Below are positions 46,884-58,141 of a DNA stretch of 64,000 nucleotides, piece after piece; positions within the stretch are counted from its first letter, which is position 1, and each line of letters starts with the position of its first letter. The translations under genes and the position numbers were made by a program. The notes below the pieces were generated by a model, which was not told where the DNA came from, ran no database searches, and saw nothing but the letters and a program-made list of their open reading frames with translations. Origin of the DNA: Sulfurimonas gotlandica GD1 (GTDB lineage: Bacteria > Campylobacterota > Campylobacteria > Campylobacterales > Sulfurimonadaceae); contig NZ_AFRZ01000001.1 in NCBI RefSeq assembly GCF_000242915.1, forward strand, positions 558,001-622,000, in the 5' to 3' direction.

Positions 46884-47905
46884 AAACTTAGACACTGCTT
46901 TGCAATTTCTAGCTCTTCATCTGTCTTTATAACTAAAACAGGTGTTCCATGAGCTAAGTTATTATTCATAATCTCATCTCTTATATACTCAGAATTTTCA
47001 CCTATTCCACCGCTAAAGACGATAGCATCTACTCTGCCCAAAAGTGCCATATATGCACCTATATATTTTTTAATTCGTCTTATCATCATATTGAGAGCTA
47101 GTTTTGATTTTTCACTATTTGACTCTAGGATTTCTCTTATGTCACTACTCTCACAGATGCCAAGCAGTCCTGACTTTTTATTTAATATATTATCAACATC
47201 ATCTACGCTTAGACCTAACTCTCTTTGCATATACACTACGATTGCAGGATCAATATCTCCGCTTCTTGTTCCCATAACTAAGCCTTCTAAAGGAGTAAAG
47301 CCCATAGAAGTATCTACGCTTATTCCATTTTCAATGGCACAGACACTTGCCCCATTTCCCAGATGCAGAGTGATTATGTTTAGTTGCGAAGTATCTTTAT
47401 TTAATGCAATCGCACTCTCTTTTAGAAGATAAGAGTGAGATGTACCATGAAATCCATATCGTCTAATCTTATGTTTCTCATACATCTCAAATGGAAGAGC
47501 ATATAGATATGCTTCTTGTGGCATCTGTGCATGAAATGCTGTGTCAAACACCGCTATTTGAAGAGCATTTGGAGCTTTTTTTCTTGCTACGATTATACCT
47601 TCTAAGTTAGCTGGATTGTGTAATGGAGCAAGAGAGCTCAGTTCTTGTATTTTTATTAATACACTCTCATCTACAATGGTTGCTTCTCTAAACTCTTCAC
47701 CGCCATGAACAACTCTATGTCCTATTATATCTATACAGGTGAAATCAACATCTAAACTCTCCAAGGCATCGTGGTGATCCCTTATATTAGAGCCTTTCTC
47801 ACCAATATGCTCCACTAAAAGTGTCTGTAAAATTTCTTTTGAACTCATATCAAAGAGTTTGAATTTGAGTGACGAACTTCCAGAGTTTATTACAGCTACT
47901 ATCAT
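46880..47905 (-). CDS. ackA: Acetate kinase (compact form)
   Basis: From ATG 47905 the protein has 341 residues. VINSGSSSLKFKLF, GHRVVHGG, YGFHGTSH, LHLGNGAS and GIGENS are the ASKHA acetate kinase signatures. The usual length is about 400: segments before GHRVVHGG and between GENSEYIRDEI and the ending VLVIKTDEELEIA are shortened, but all motifs are kept. It forms acetyl phosphate and ATP from acetate or the reverse. The ATG overlaps the pta stop (TAATG), so the pair is coupled. The open frame continues upstream to 47968 inside pta, but that extension is not gene-like. Confidence 0.92.
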   Translation of the reverse strand: MIVAVINSGSSSLKFKLFDMSSKEILQTLLVEHIGEKGSNIRDHHDALESLDVDFTCIDIIGHRVVHGGEEFREATIVDESVLIKIQELSSLAPLHNPANLEGIIVARKKAPNALQIAVFDTAFHAQMPQEAYLYALPFEMYEKHKIRRYGFHGTSHSYLLKESAIALNKDTSQLNIITLHLGNGASVCAIENGISVDTSMGFTPLEGLVMGTRSGDIDPAIVVYMQRELGLSVDDVDNILNKKSGLLGICESSDIREILESNSEKSKLALNMMIRRIKKYIGAYMALLGRVDAIVFSGGIGENSEYIRDEIMNNNLAHGTPVLVIKTDEELEIAKQCLSF

Positions 47906-49986
47906 TAGTCCTGTCCTGCTTGTATTGCTGTAATTGCGACTGTATTTACAATGTCTGAGACCGAACATCCTCGACTTAAATCATTTATTGGCTTTTTTAA
48001 TCCTTGCAAAATTGGGCCAATGGCAACAGCACCACTTGAGCGCTGAACTGCTTTATATGTATTATTACCTGTATTTAAATCTGGAAAAATCAATACTGTA
48101 GCCTCTCCAGCTACTTTTGAATCTGGTAGTTTTGTTGAAGCAACTTTTTTATTTACAGCTGCATCATACTGAATAGGACCATCTATAAGTAGGTTTGGTT
48201 TTTTATTTTTAACGATTTTAGTAGCTTCTCTAACCTTATCAACATCAATCCCACTACCACTCTCTCCAGTTGAATAAGATAGCATTGCTATTTTTGCTTC
48301 TAATCCAAATGCTTGAGCTGTCTCTGCCGATGAGATTGCAATCTGTGCCAGTTCCTCAGCATTTGGATCTTGGTTTACAGCACAATCACCATAGACTAAA
48401 ACCTCTTTTTTAAGGCACATAAAGAATACGCTTGATACTATAGAAATATTTGGTTTTGTTTTTATGATTTGAAGAGCCGGTCTGATTGTCTCACCAGTTG
48501 AGCCAATAGCCCCGCTAACCATTCCATCAACATGTCCAAGATGAACCATCATTGTTGCAAAATAGTTTCCATGAGTCATTGCATCTTCAGCAGCCTGTAA
48601 TGTTAAACCTTTCTCTTTTCTCATTTCATAAAAGATCTCAGCGAACTCTTTTCTAAGATTAGACGTATGATGGTCTATAATAGTTGCTTTACTTAGATCT
48701 AAACCTAATCGTAAATAAGTTTCAGTTATTTTTTCACTATTGCCTAGCAGAGTTATGTCAGCGACCTCTCGACGTAAAATAATCTCAGCAGCTCTTAAAA
48801 TCCTTTCGTCATTACTCTCAGGTAAAACTATTCGTTTTTTATTTAATCTTGCTCTTTCAAATAGTTTATATTCAAACATCATTGGGGTTAAAACTGTGCT
48901 AACTACAGTAGCTATTTTCTTTTCAATAGCTTCTATATCTACACTAGAGTTAAAAAGACCAAGAGCAAGTGCTATTTTTCTCTCACTAGTCACCCGCAAT
49001 CTTGCTTGTGCTTTAGATAACTTGTTAGCTGTCATATAGGTGTCATCATCTACTGACAATATAGGAATACTAAAACTATTTAATCCATCTATAAGTTTTT
49101 TTATATTTGGATGAGCTTCCATCCCAAAAGGAAAAACAATACCACTAATATTAGGATAATTCTTTGAATAAAGTGCTCCAAACAAGCCTAAAATAATATC
49201 CGATCTATCGGCAGGAACTACAACTAAATCATCTTCCTCTACATGATCTAAAAAATTATTCAACGTTAAAGCAGCAACTTTTATCCCTCTAACGATTCTA
49301 GTAATATCTTTTGGCTGTAAAAAAATAGGTATTGCATCTAGTGAGTCTATGACATCTGCTATACTCAACATTCCAAGTTCATCAACCTCTTTTAAAAAAT
49401 AAATCTTTAAAGGGTAGTCATTAAGTTTTTTCTTAAGCGCTTCATCTTGTTTATCATCTAATCTATTTATAAAAGTTGCAAAATGAGTACACCCTTGAAA
49501 TGTAGAATTTTCATTTTCTATTAAAATATCATCATGAATATCCGCAATTGTTTTATTTTTTGCATTAACTATATTTATGATTGGTGAGCCAAAATTTTGA
49601 GCTATTTTTATATTCAGATCAAAATTGATTGTAGAGGTTAAAAAAGAGTGTCTAATTCCCTCTACTAGAACAAAATCATACTTGTCTTCAAGTTTTTTAA
49701 ACTTTGTAATAAACTCATTCATCAACTGGTCAGTTTTATTGTTAGCAATCATATTTTCAACATATTCTATGTCAAAACCATAACAATCTTTATAGTCCAT
49801 TTCTAGATTATATCTATTTAGCATGAAGTTAATATCTCCATCTTCAATATGTTTTGAATAGATAACTGGCCTAAAAAAAGCAACATGAGGCATATTTCTT
49901 TTTAAAATTTCCATCATTCCCATAGATATAAACAGAGTTCCGGCATTTTTTTCTTGTGCAGATATATATAACGATTTTATTTTCAT
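47905..49986 (-). CDS. pta: Phosphate acetyltransferase (long form)
   Basis: A 693-residue Pta of the long E. coli type. An N-terminal P-loop-like/DRTGG regulatory region (about 1-350) has a degenerate nucleotide loop (ISAQEKNAGTLFISMG). The C-terminal PTA domain (about 360-690) contains RIVLPESNDERILRAAE and STGESGSG. It interconverts acetyl-CoA and acetyl phosphate. It is the first gene of pta-ackA and divergent from acs, with 69 bases between them. Confidence 0.95.
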   Translation of the reverse strand: MKIKSLYISAQEKNAGTLFISMGMMEILKRNMPHVAFFRPVIYSKHIEDGDINFMLNRYNLEMDYKDCYGFDIEYVENMIANNKTDQLMNEFITKFKKLEDKYDFVLVEGIRHSFLTSTINFDLNIKIAQNFGSPIINIVNAKNKTIADIHDDILIENENSTFQGCTHFATFINRLDDKQDEALKKKLNDYPLKIYFLKEVDELGMLSIADVIDSLDAIPIFLQPKDITRIVRGIKVAALTLNNFLDHVEEDDLVVVPADRSDIILGLFGALYSKNYPNISGIVFPFGMEAHPNIKKLIDGLNSFSIPILSVDDDTYMTANKLSKAQARLRVTSERKIALALGLFNSSVDIEAIEKKIATVVSTVLTPMMFEYKLFERARLNKKRIVLPESNDERILRAAEIILRREVADITLLGNSEKITETYLRLGLDLSKATIIDHHTSNLRKEFAEIFYEMRKEKGLTLQAAEDAMTHGNYFATMMVHLGHVDGMVSGAIGSTGETIRPALQIIKTKPNISIVSSVFFMCLKKEVLVYGDCAVNQDPNAEELAQIAISSAETAQAFGLEAKIAMLSYSTGESGSGIDVDKVREATKIVKNKKPNLLIDGPIQYDAAVNKKVASTKLPDSKVAGEATVLIFPDLNTGNNTYKAVQRSSGAVAIGPILQGLKKPINDLSRGCSVSDIVNTVAITAIQAGQD

Positions 49987-50055
49987 ATTTTATTATAGCA
50001 AATAAAACATGCTACAATATTACTAACTAAATATAACAACCAAAAGGAGCTTTCC

Positions 50056-52011
50056 ATGAGAACTAAACTTTTTTATCCAAATAAAGAGCTTTGGGCAGAT
50101 GCTGCAATAAACTCTATGGATGAGTATCATAGATTACAGGATTTTGCAAAAAATGACTATGAAGGCTTTTGGGATAGTTTTGCAAAAGAAAAAATTACTT
50201 GGAGAAAGCCTTATACTAAGGTATTAGACGATTCTAATATGCCTTTTGTTCGTTGGTTTGAAGGTGGTGAGCTCAATGTTTCTGAACAATGTATAGACCG
50301 CCATCTAAATGACAAAGCTGATAAGATTGCTATTATTTTTCAAGGCGAAAAAGGTGATATACAAAAGATTACTTACAAGCAACTATCAATTCATGTAAAC
50401 AAAACTGCAAACCTTCTAAGAGATCATTTTGGTATAACAAAAGGTGACCGAATTGTTATGTACATGCCGATGATTCCGGAAGCTGCATATGTGATGCTGG
50501 CATGTGCACGTATAGGAGCTATTCACTCCATCGTCTTTGGAGGTTTTTCTGCAGATGCTATTCACAGTCGTGTTTTAGATGCAAAAGCTAAACTTATTAT
50601 TACAGCTGATGGAGCTTTTCGTCGTGGAAAGCCATATTTTCTAAAACCTACCGTAGATGAAGCACTTGCTAAAGGTGAATGTGATTTTGTGGAGAAAGTT
50701 TTAGTAGTTAAGAGAAATTACGAAGATATAAACATGGTAGCTGGTCGTGATGAGATTTACAACGACTTGATTGACACTATGAGTGATAAGTGTGAAGCTG
50801 AAATTATGCAGAGTGAAGACCCTCTATTTTTACTATACACTTCTGGAAGTACAGGTAAACCAAAAGGTGTTCTACACTCTCAAGCAGGTTATATTCTTTG
50901 GGCTCAAATGACTATGGAATGGGTATTTGACATCAAAGATAGTGATATTTACTGGTGCACAGCCGATGTAGGATGGATAACGGGGCATACTTATATCATT
51001 TATGGACCATTAGCATCTGGGGCAACAACCGTTATGTTTGAAGGAGTTCCAACTTATCCAGATGCCGGTCGTTGGTGGAAAATGGTAGAAGAGCTAAAAA
51101 TCACCCAGTTTTACACATCTCCTACTGCCATTCGTATGCTTCATAAAGTTGGAGATAATGAACCTGACAACTATGATTTGAGTTCACTTAGAATACTTGG
51201 TTCAGTCGGAGAACCTATTAATCCTGAAGCATGGGAATGGTACTACAATAAAGTTGGTAGAGGAAATTGTCCTATTGTCGATACATGGTGGCAGACGGAG
51301 ACAGGAGGACATATGATATCTCCTCTTCCTGGAGCAACACCAATACAAACAAGTTGTGCAACACTACCGGTTCCCGGAATTATGGCAGAGGTTATGGATA
51401 AGGATGGAACACCCACCGCCATTGGTGAAAAAGGACTTTTATGTATTACTCGCCCTTGGCCAGCAATGATTCGTGGTGTATGGGGTGATGATGAAAGGTT
51501 TAAAAAAGCATATTTTGGCGAGTGTAAAAAGGATGGAAAACCGGTTTACTTTTCAGGTGATGGAGCGATGGTTGATGAAAAAGGCTACATAACTATAACA
51601 GGTCGCACTGATGATGTTATAAATGTTTCAGGTCACCGAATAGGTTCCGCTGAAGTAGAAGCAAGCATAGGAAACGCTCCGATGGTTGCTGAATCTGCTG
51701 TAGTTGGTCAGCCGCACCCAATCAAAGGAGAATCACTTTGTGCATTTATTATCTTAAATCTCAAAGAACATGCAGGATATGAAGAGATGGCTCTAGAGAT
51801 AAACAGTATTATCAAAAAAGAGATTGGTGCATTTGCTAAATGTGATCGTTTCATCTTTGTCCCTGGACTTCCAAAAACACGCTCAGGCAAGATAATGCGC
51901 CGTCTTCTTCGAAGCATCTCCGTAGGTGAAGAGATTATTCAAGATATTTCAACATTAGAAGATCCAAGTGTTGTCGAAGAGATTATTAAAGCAACCAAAG
52001 AACAAAGCTGA
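50056..52011 (+). CDS. acs: Acetyl-CoA synthetase (AMP-forming)
   Basis: A 651-residue Acs of usual length. [11 protein letters not shown] is the phosphate-binding A3 loop, [11 protein letters not shown] and SGDGA are later adenylation motifs, and [11 protein letters not shown] near the C-terminus carries the lysine acetylated in Pat/CobB control. It activates acetate to acetyl-CoA through acetyl-AMP with high affinity. It lies back to back with pta-ackA, so low- and high-affinity acetate routes share one intergenic region. AAAGGAG precedes the ATG. Confidence 0.97.
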   Translation: MRTKLFYPNKELWADAAINSMDEYHRLQDFAKNDYEGFWDSFAKEKITWRKPYTKVLDDSNMPFVRWFEGGELNVSEQCIDRHLNDKADKIAIIFQGEKGDIQKITYKQLSIHVNKTANLLRDHFGITKGDRIVMYMPMIPEAAYVMLACARIGAIHSIVFGGFSADAIHSRVLDAKAKLIITADGAFRRGKPYFLKPTVDEALAKGECDFVEKVLVVKRNYEDINMVAGRDEIYNDLIDTMSDKCEAEIMQSEDPLFLLYTSGSTGKPKGVLHSQAGYILWAQMTMEWVFDIKDSDIYWCTADVGWITGHTYIIYGPLASGATTVMFEGVPTYPDAGRWWKMVEELKITQFYTSPTAIRMLHKVGDNEPDNYDLSSLRILGSVGEPINPEAWEWYYNKVGRGNCPIVDTWWQTETGGHMISPLPGATPIQTSCATLPVPGIMAEVMDKDGTPTAIGEKGLLCITRPWPAMIRGVWGDDERFKKAYFGECKKDGKPVYFSGDGAMVDEKGYITITGRTDDVINVSGHRIGSAEVEASIGNAPMVAESAVVGQPHPIKGESLCAFIILNLKEHAGYEEMALEINSIIKKEIGAFAKCDRFIFVPGLPKTRSGKIMRRLLRSISVGEEIIQDISTLEDPSVVEEIIKATKEQS

Positions 52012-52017
52012 GAAAAT

Positions 52018-52362
52018 ATGAACCCTGAAGAATTAATGAGAAGTAGATATGAGGCTTTTGTAAAAGAGGACTGGAACTATTTAGCTAAAACATCTATACA
52101 CCAAACAGTAGAAGATTTAAGTCATCCAACCTCCATTGAGTGGCTTAAACTAGATGTAATAGATGTAATTGAAGATAGTGTTGAGTTTAAAGCATACTAT
52201 AGAGAAAATGGAAAAATAAATGTTTTACATGAAAAAAGTAAATTTGTAAAAATAGATAACATCTGGAAATACCTTGATGGAGAGCTATTTAACACTAAAA
52301 TTGAAAGAAATGAGAGTTGCCCATGTGGAAGTGGAAAGAAATTTAAAAAATGTTGTGGATAA
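52018..52362 (+). CDS. YchJ-like SEC-C motif protein
   Basis: A 114-residue protein with an NTF2-like fold similar to the YchJ middle domain (opening EELMRSRYEAFV) and a C-terminal SEC-C zinc motif, CPCGSGKKFKKCC. The N-terminal SEC-C of E. coli YchJ is missing. SEC-C modules bind zinc and often contact the ribosome or SecB. It follows acs by 6 bases. Function unknown. Confidence 0.85.
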   Translation: MNPEELMRSRYEAFVKEDWNYLAKTSIHQTVEDLSHPTSIEWLKLDVIDVIEDSVEFKAYYRENGKINVLHEKSKFVKIDNIWKYLDGELFNTKIERNESCPCGSGKKFKKCCG

Positions 52363-52417
52363 TAAAAAGAGAAGTCTACAATGAACTTCATCTAAGAGCT
52401 ACACCAGCACCTATAAA

Positions 52418-52837
52418 TTAGGAAACAGGCTTTAAAAAGATAAAACTTTTTCTTTCAAACCCATGATTTTCATAAAATTCGTGTGCCTTTTCTCTTTCAA
52501 CATTAGATGATAAAACTATATTTTTACACATGCACATTTTTGCATAATCATCCAAATACTCAAGCATCATCTTCCCGTAGCCCATACTTCTATATTTTTC
52601 ATCACTTACAAGATCAAAAACGTAAAGATGCCGCTTATGGTAAAGATTAGTTTGAACGCATACGCCAGCATAAGTTATAAGTTCTTCACCATTCATAATG
52701 CCAAACATCTTATATTCCATATATCTCATATCATATATTAAGTCTTCAAACTCTTTATACGATAGCTCTAATCTTAGCTGCTTCAAAACGCTATAGGCAG
52801 TATATAATTCTTTTAAATCTAATTCTCTTATTTGCAT
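52418..52837 (-). CDS. GNAT-family N-acetyltransferase
   Basis: A GNAT of about 139 residues when started at MQIRELDLKEL (52837), the usual opening of this family. The open frame allows a start at 52873, and neither has a clear ribosome site. RSMGYGKMMLEYL is the acetyl-CoA-binding A motif, and AHEFYENHGFERK the B motif. The substrate cannot be predicted. It is convergent with the acs unit. Confidence 0.85.
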   Translation of the reverse strand: MQIRELDLKELYTAYSVLKQLRLELSYKEFEDLIYDMRYMEYKMFGIMNGEELITYAGVCVQTNLYHKRHLYVFDLVSDEKYRSMGYGKMMLEYLDDYAKMCMCKNIVLSSNVEREKAHEFYENHGFERKSFIFLKPVS

Positions 52838-53014
52838 AATGTATTTTACAATTAATTCCTTACAGCAGTTCAAAAATAACTAGTTATCTAAAATAAAAGA
52901 AGTAATATTGTTACATAAGCTTAAAATATTTAAAAGAAGTTGCTATTACTTCTATATTTAACTTTAAATGAAAAACTATCACAGTAATATCACTATTTAT
53001 CAAAGGATAATATT

Positions 53015-55282
53015 ATGAATACAAAAAGTATTAAATTTAAAGTTCTTGCCTTAATGGCAGTCTCACTTCTTGTAATGACTGTAAGTATTATGTCAATATC
53101 TGTGAGTAGAGCTTCCGACTCATTAGTAAAAAGTAATATGGCATTACTAGATGCTGTAAAGGAATCAAAAAAAGAGCATATTATGGACTTCTCCCACTCT
53201 TTTGAAAACTTGTTACTATCAAGAACTGCGGATTCAGGAACAGTTCAATCAATGTGGGCTTTGGATGAGAGTTTTCAAGCCTTAGAAGAGATGACAGAAG
53301 TATCACCAGAAGATATTAAAATAGCACTTTTAAAGCATTATGAAAATGAATATATAAATAAAATAAATTTTAATGTAAAAGGTGCTAAAGCAAAAAGATC
53401 TGCCACAGACTATCTACCAAAAAGTTTAAGTGCTCAAATAGCTCAATATCTCTACATAGTAAAAAATGAGAACAAGGTTGGAGAAAAAGACAAACTTGCT
53501 ATGAGCAAAGAGCATAAAGAAGTCTACTCAACAAATCACGTTCAAATTCATCCGGTTTACAAACAGATATTAGACAACTACGAACTGTATGATATCTTTA
53601 TTGTAAATGCCAGTGGCGATGTTGTTTATTCTGTTTGTAAAGAGAAAGATTTTGGTACAAACCTGCTTAGTGGCGTTTACTCAGATTCTGGGCTTGGGGA
53701 AGCATTTAAAAAAGCCACTAAAACACCTAAAGGTGAAGTTGCTTTTGCTGATTTTAGACCTTACGAGCCGAGCTACAATGAGCCTGCAACATTTTTAGCA
53801 TCTCCACTTTACTTTGGAAAAGATTTTGAAGGTGCTATAATTTTTCAACTACCTAAAGATAAAATCAACAGTGTAATGAATTTTAAAGGAGAGTTTGAAA
53901 AAGCAGGCCTCGGAAAGACTGGTAAAGCTAATCTAATTTCTCTAGATGGAAATATGAAAAATGACAGTCGTTTCCTAAAAGACATTAAAGATCCTGACGT
54001 AATAGCTGCAGGAACAACAATATCAATTTTTAAAATTGATTCAAAATCTGCTGATGAGATTAAAAAAGGCCAAAGTGGTTCTTGGATTGTTGATGATCAT
54101 AGAGGAGTAAAAGTTCTTAGTTCATATGCACCAGTTAAAGTATTTGGGGAGTCATGGGGAATTATAGTAGATATCGATGAGTCTGAAGTACTTGAGAATG
54201 TAGAAGAGACAAGAAATGTAATTGTTGGGATTTCTATTGCTATACTTGTTGTTTTATTACTTATCAGTTTCCTTTTAACTCAAAAAGCTCTTATCTCAAA
54301 ACTAAATACGCTACAAGATGCTTCATACAACTTAGCTAAAGGTGAAGGTGATTTAACTAGACAAATCATAGTCCCAAAAGGTGATGAAATCTCTGAGATT
54401 GCTCATAATATCAACGCGTTTATAGATAAAGTTCGTGTTACAGTATCACAAGCTAAAACTTCATCATCACAAAACACAGATATTGCTCAAACACTTTCAG
54501 ATACATCATCAAGCATGAAAGAAAAAGCACAAGAAGAGAGTGTTCTTGTAAATAAGGTATCTATTGAAGGTAAAGATCTTCAAAATATTCTTGCTAGATC
54601 AATAGACCAAGCAAAAATCACTAAAGATGATATCAATACAGCTGGCAATATTTTAAAAGGTGCAAATAAGCAGATTGTTCATTTAGCAAATGAGATTCAA
54701 CAACGTGCCCAAGATGAATTAGAACTCTCGCACAAGCTAGAACAACTAAGTGCAGATGCTACACAAGTTAAGGATGTTCTGGTTGTTATCTCAGATATTG
54801 CCGATCAGACAAATCTACTTGCACTAAATGCTGCTATTGAAGCAGCCCGTGCTGGTGAGCATGGACGCGGTTTTGCTGTTGTTGCTGATGAAGTTCGTAA
54901 ACTTGCAGAGAGAACTCAGAAATCACTATCTGAAATCAATGCGACTATTAGTGTAATCGTTCAATCAGTAATAGATGCAAGTGATAACATTTCAAGAAAT
55001 GCCAAAGCGATTGAAAAGCTATCAGGAGATGCAAATAACACTGAGAATGAAATAAACACAAGCATGGAGTCTATTGAGCGCTCAATTGTTCAAGTTGATG
55101 AGACAGTAACTGGTTATATTAACAACTCTAAAACTGTTGAGTCTATGATTGTTAAAGTATCTGAGATTGAAGAAATATCAAGTGAGAATAAAAAAAGTAT
55201 GGATGATATATCTAATGCATCTTCAAAACTGACACAAATGACAATAAATCTAAACAATATGTTAAAAGGTTACAAAACGTAA
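53015..55282 (+). CDS. Methyl-accepting chemotaxis protein with double-Cache-like sensor
   Basis: A 755-residue chemoreceptor. TM1 is at 9-31. A large periplasmic domain (about 32-395) includes [17 protein letters not shown]-type PAS/Cache strands. TM2 is at 396-418 ([20 protein letters not shown]). HAMP and the signalling domain follow, with the tip near 594-632 ([19 protein letters not shown]). The Cache fold suggests a small ligand such as an amino or organic acid; which one is not visible. Its position downstream of acetate genes is separated by a GNAT on the other strand. Confidence 0.93.
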   Translation: MNTKSIKFKVLALMAVSLLVMTVSIMSISVSRASDSLVKSNMALLDAVKESKKEHIMDFSHSFENLLLSRTADSGTVQSMWALDESFQALEEMTEVSPEDIKIALLKHYENEYINKINFNVKGAKAKRSATDYLPKSLSAQIAQYLYIVKNENKVGEKDKLAMSKEHKEVYSTNHVQIHPVYKQILDNYELYDIFIVNASGDVVYSVCKEKDFGTNLLSGVYSDSGLGEAFKKATKTPKGEVAFADFRPYEPSYNEPATFLASPLYFGKDFEGAIIFQLPKDKINSVMNFKGEFEKAGLGKTGKANLISLDGNMKNDSRFLKDIKDPDVIAAGTTISIFKIDSKSADEIKKGQSGSWIVDDHRGVKVLSSYAPVKVFGESWGIIVDIDESEVLENVEETRNVIVGISIAILVVLLLISFLLTQKALISKLNTLQDASYNLAKGEGDLTRQIIVPKGDEISEIAHNINAFIDKVRVTVSQAKTSSSQNTDIAQTLSDTSSSMKEKAQEESVLVNKVSIEGKDLQNILARSIDQAKITKDDINTAGNILKGANKQIVHLANEIQQRAQDELELSHKLEQLSADATQVKDVLVVISDIADQTNLLALNAAIEAARAGEHGRGFAVVADEVRKLAERTQKSLSEINATISVIVQSVIDASDNISRNAKAIEKLSGDANNTENEINTSMESIERSIVQVDETVTGYINNSKTVESMIVKVSEIEEISSENKKSMDDISNASSKLTQMTINLNNMLKGYKT

Positions 55283-55349
55283 ACTTTTATAATCCCTTCT
55301 TAAACAACTCTTAGATATAATCGCGAAAATTTATCTAAGAGAAAAAATA

Positions 55350-56954
55350 ATGGTAACAGTACAAAACTTAATTATGCGCTTTGGAAGTAGAGTTCTATTT
55401 CAAGACATTAACCTCAAACTAGACCGTCACAAAAGATACGGTCTTATCGGTGCAAATGGTGCTGGTAAAACAACTTTTTTAAATATCCTAAGTGGCAAAA
55501 TTAATGAATTTGAGGGTGAGATAATTATCCCTAAAGCAAATAAAGTTGGTGTTCTAGGACAAAATCAATTTGCTTTTGAAGACTACACAATTATGGATGC
55601 AGTTCTTTACGGTAACAAAAGACTCTACGATGCAATCAAAGAGAAAGAAGAACTTTATATGACGGGAGACTTTGAAGATGACGCTGTTAACAATCGTCTT
55701 GCAGATTTAGAAGTTATCTGTGTTGAAGAAGATCCAACTTACGAGTATGATGTAAATATTGCAAAAATACTTGAAAATGTAGGTCTTGAAGCAGATTTAC
55801 ATCACAATCTTATGAGTACTCTAGACAGTGCTGATAAATTCAAAGTTTTACTTGCGCAGGTTTTATACCCAAAACCAGATGTACTATTTCTTGATGAGCC
55901 TACAAATAATCTTGACATCGAAACTATTAGCTGGTTAGAAAATGAGCTTAAACGTCATGAAGGTACTATGGTTGTTATCTCTCACGATAGACATTTCCTT
56001 AATGCTGTTGTTACAAACATACTTGATGTTGACTACCAAAAAATCCGTGAATTTACTGGTAACTTTGACGATTGGTATATTGCTGCAAATGTAATAGCAA
56101 AGCAGATGGAACTTAATAATGCTAAAAAAGAGAAAGAGAAAGATGAGTTAGAAGCTTTCGTTCGTAGATTTAGTGCAAATGCGTCTAAAGCTAAACAAGC
56201 AACATCAAGACAGAAAAAACTTGATAAACTTGTTATAGAAGACATCAAACCATCTTCAAGAAGAGACCCAAGTATTGTTTTTAAAGCAAAGAGAGTTATG
56301 GGTGATGAAGCATTAAATCTTGTAAACATCAATCACTCTTATGGAGACAATGAAGTACTAAAAAATTTAAATCTTAAATTTGAACCAGGTGAAAAAGTTG
56401 CACTTATCGGGCCAAATGGAGCGGGGAAAACAACTCTTGTAAAAATTATAATGGAAGAGATGAAGCCAAGCTCTGGAGAAATTCACTGGGGCGCAACAAT
56501 TGAGAACTCTTACTTCCCTCAAGATACAGCAGATACTATTAAGGGAAACGGAACTCTTTATGACTGGTTAAGAGCATTTGATCCTAAGCGTGATATTGCT
56601 GAGATTCGTAACTGTCTTGGTCGTATGCTATTTAATGGTGAGCAACAAGAAAAATCTGTAGTTAGCATCTCTGGTGGTGAAAAACATAGAATGATGCTTT
56701 CAAAGATGATGCTAGAAGGTGGAAACTTTTTAGTTCTTGATGAGCCTTCAAATCACCTTGACCTTGAAGCAATCGTTGCACTTGGTGAAGGACTTCTAGA
56801 CTTTAAAGGAAATGTTATCTGTGTATCACATGACCGTGAGCTTCTAGATGCATTTGCATCTCGTATTATAGAGATTCATGCTGATGGTAGTATTACAGAC
56901 TTTAAAGGTAGTTACGAAGAATACGCTGAGGCTAAAGCAAATGGCAAAGTATAA
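55350..56954 (+). CDS. ybiT: ABC-F ATPase, YbiT type
   Basis: A 534-residue soluble protein with two ABC domains and no TM segments. Walker A loops are GANGAGKT (near 34) and GPNGAGKT (near 353). The inter-domain linker RRFSANASKAKQATSRQKKL is characteristic of YbiT rather than EttA or Uup. ABC-F proteins bind the ribosomal E site and relieve stalled translation. It is first in an operon with the FAH-like and SUI1-like genes. Confidence 0.93.
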   Translation: MVTVQNLIMRFGSRVLFQDINLKLDRHKRYGLIGANGAGKTTFLNILSGKINEFEGEIIIPKANKVGVLGQNQFAFEDYTIMDAVLYGNKRLYDAIKEKEELYMTGDFEDDAVNNRLADLEVICVEEDPTYEYDVNIAKILENVGLEADLHHNLMSTLDSADKFKVLLAQVLYPKPDVLFLDEPTNNLDIETISWLENELKRHEGTMVVISHDRHFLNAVVTNILDVDYQKIREFTGNFDDWYIAANVIAKQMELNNAKKEKEKDELEAFVRRFSANASKAKQATSRQKKLDKLVIEDIKPSSRRDPSIVFKAKRVMGDEALNLVNINHSYGDNEVLKNLNLKFEPGEKVALIGPNGAGKTTLVKIIMEEMKPSSGEIHWGATIENSYFPQDTADTIKGNGTLYDWLRAFDPKRDIAEIRNCLGRMLFNGEQQEKSVVSISGGEKHRMMLSKMMLEGGNFLVLDEPSNHLDLEAIVALGEGLLDFKGNVICVSHDRELLDAFASRIIEIHADGSITDFKGSYEEYAEAKANGKV

Positions 56955-57792
56955 AAAATTTATTGGTCTTGGAATAGCAGGTAACTTTGCACTTCACTTA
57001 GCTCAAGCTGGTGAGCTTGAGGATTTTAAAGATATTGTTACTGCAGATGAAGCAGCACCTAAAGGAATGTTTCCTTTTTATCTTCCTGCTCCTCTTGATT
57101 TAGACAGTGGCTTAGTTTTACATGCAAAAGATATTTTACGTACTTACCCTCTTTCAACTTCACATATTAGACTTCCAAAAGAAGACGTAAATGTTCAAGC
57201 TGAACCGGAAGTAGGACTTATCTGTGATTTGCAATATACAGCAGGAAGATTGTCTAAAATCATTCCAACTTACTTTGGTGCTTATAACGACTGTTCTATA
57301 AGAGTTGCAGGAGCCAGTAAAATAAGTGATAAGAAAAACTGGGGAGAAGATTCTAAAGGTCTTAGTAACACTCTTATAAAAATAGATAAGTTTAAAGAAG
57401 GCGGAGTAATGGATTCTTACTCTATTTGTAGTTTCCTTCGCCGTGATGGTGAGCTTAATGCTTATGGAGAAGATGTAGAACTTAATGGTTATAGCTACTT
57501 TTATGACAAACTTCTTGATTGGATGACTAACCAGATAAATACACAAGAAAACTTTGGACCACTAGAACCATTAAGTGAATACGTTGCAGCATGTTCTAAC
57601 CCTAAAGAAGCGATTATTAGCATAGGTGCTACAAGATACACAGAGTACGGAGAAAATACATTTTTACAAAATGGCGATGAAGTAATTATTTCTCTATATA
57701 ACAGAAATGATTTTTCAAAAGAAGAAGTAACTCAAAAGATTAAAAACAGTTCATATGAAAATATGAGTGTATTGGCTCAAAAAGTTATCTAA
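56941..57792 (+). CDS. DUF5718-type protein with FAH-like features
   Basis: A 283-residue protein from ATG 56941, overlapping the ybiT end by 14 bases; the frame is open further upstream but inside ybiT. EPEVGLICDLQY and the later glycine-rich strands resemble the fumarylacetoacetate hydrolase fold, and the opening FIGLGIAGNFALHLAQAGE is characteristic of DUF5718. The metal-binding carboxylates of FAH cannot be assigned with confidence. Function unknown; it is co-transcribed with two translation-related genes. Confidence 0.78.
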   Translation: MAKYKKFIGLGIAGNFALHLAQAGELEDFKDIVTADEAAPKGMFPFYLPAPLDLDSGLVLHAKDILRTYPLSTSHIRLPKEDVNVQAEPEVGLICDLQYTAGRLSKIIPTYFGAYNDCSIRVAGASKISDKKNWGEDSKGLSNTLIKIDKFKEGGVMDSYSICSFLRRDGELNAYGEDVELNGYSYFYDKLLDWMTNQINTQENFGPLEPLSEYVAACSNPKEAIISIGATRYTEYGENTFLQNGDEVIISLYNRNDFSKEEVTQKIKNSSYENMSVLAQKVI

Positions 57793-57796
57793 TATA

Positions 57797-58141
57797 ATGA
57801 GCAGAGGTAAAAAACTAGATATTTTCATAGGTACTGATATTGACGATGGATGGGCACAAGTTCAAACTCCACGTAAATCTAAAGTATCCAATGAAATACT
57901 AGAACCATCTAAACACTTTCTAGTATTTCAAAAAGAAAAAAGACGTGGAAAAACTGTAACTCTTGTCGGTGAGTTTAAACTTCCAAGCGAAGATGCTACG
58001 ACCACGCTTAAACTACTCAAAAAAAAGCTTGGCTGCGGCGGAGCTTTTAAAGATGGTTGGATGGAATTTCAGGGTGAGTTAAAAGATAAACTTCGAGAAC
58101 TTTTAGTAAATGAAGGTTTTAGATTTAAACACGGTCACTAA
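57797..58141 (+). CDS. SUI1/YciH-family translation factor
   Basis: A 114-residue SUI1-domain protein: KRRGKTVTLVGEF, LLKKKLGCGGAFKDG and FQGELKDKLRELL are the eIF1/YciH motifs. The bacterial YciH proteins influence initiation fidelity on the 30S subunit. It starts 4 bases after the FAH-like gene. Its end overlaps the convergent diguanylate cyclase by 4 bases. In this window several genes use TTG and possibly ATC starts, which makes an initiation-fidelity factor interesting, though no link is shown. Confidence 0.93.
   Translation: MSRGKKLDIFIGTDIDDGWAQVQTPRKSKVSNEILEPSKHFLVFQKEKRRGKTVTLVGEFKLPSEDATTTLKLLKKKLGCGGAFKDGWMEFQGELKDKLRELLVNEGFRFKHGH

Noticed and set aside
57160-57546. 128-codon minus-strand open frame
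   Set aside because: Antisense to the FAH-like gene; no domain, no ribosome site.
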